A stretch of DNA of 5,558 nt from Methyloprofundus sp. (GTDB taxonomy: Bacteria > Pseudomonadota > Gammaproteobacteria > Methylococcales > Methylomonadaceae), in assembly GCA_030636485.1 (NCBI GenBank), contig DAOVWV010000134.1:1-5558 (forward strand), written 5' to 3'. Every line of letters begins with the position of its first letter. Position 1 is the stretch's first letter. A model generated the notes under the pieces. It made no database searches and was not told the origin of the DNA. It saw nothing but the letters and a program-made list of their open reading frames with translations. Shown here piece after piece: positions 5,509 through 5,558 of this stretch. Made by a program: the position numbers and the translations under genes.

Positions 5509-5558
5509 TCAGGCGAACAGCTCAGCCTCTTTAAGTGAACTACCTTGCTGGTCTTTTC
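5509..5558 (-). CDS. Possible C-terminal end of a gene entering from the right edge
   Basis: On the minus strand a frame open to the window edge ends with KDQQGSSLKEAELFA and TGA at 5511-5509. Fifteen residues are too few to name a family. The composition is protein-like, and it would place an upstream gene 166 bases before galE on the same strand. Another minus-strand frame is also open from the edge and stops at 5498-5496, so this assignment is weak. Confidence 0.3.
   Translation of the reverse strand, partial: KDQQGSSLKEAELFA

Noticed and set aside
5477..5524. CTGAGC ... GCTCAG inverted repeat with 36-base spacer
   Set aside because: Six-base arms with a long spacer are expected by chance, and one arm lies in a possible coding end.

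Overview
The window looks like an AT-rich chromosomal segment of a gammaproteobacterium. The proteins are clearly proteobacterial: a long biosynthetic IlvA with two ACT-like domains, a CYTH protein ending in the GEEVTED..RYxN block known from Nitrosomonas-type triphosphatases, GalE, and a PilG/PilH-style response regulator pair. A methanotroph-like (Methylococcales) source is my best guess from the general look of the proteins; it is inference, not something the sequence proves. No mobile element, CRISPR array, rRNA or tRNA gene was seen.

Layout: (1) 1-930, minus strand: a two-domain response regulator (178-930) followed by the first 28 codons of a CheY/PilH-like receiver protein (1-86) that runs off the left edge. 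These are probably the head of a chemotaxis-like or type IV pilus control cluster. (2) 931-1504: a 574-base gap without a convincing gene. It holds a tentative promoter for the response regulator, a plausible promoter for ilvA, and two terminator-like structures pointing toward each other. (3) 1505-3028, plus strand: ilvA, threonine deaminase, the first step of isoleucine synthesis. A 20-codon leader reading frame overlaps its start. (4) 3092-5342, minus strand: galE, then a CYTH triphosphatase-like gene 5 bases downstream, then a secreted TPR protein. They are tightly spaced and likely co-transcribed. A perfect 16-bp inverted repeat lies between the last two genes, directly after the CYTH stop codon. 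(5) 5343-5558: the galE upstream region, with an imperfect 14-bp-arm hairpin and possibly the last 15 codons of another minus-strand gene.

Nothing here is a clear new system. The items most worth checking are the long palindrome between the CYTH and TPR genes, the degenerate N-terminal receiver of the response regulator, the leader frame overlapping ilvA (which lacks a good ribosome binding site), and possible small RNAs in the 574-base gap.
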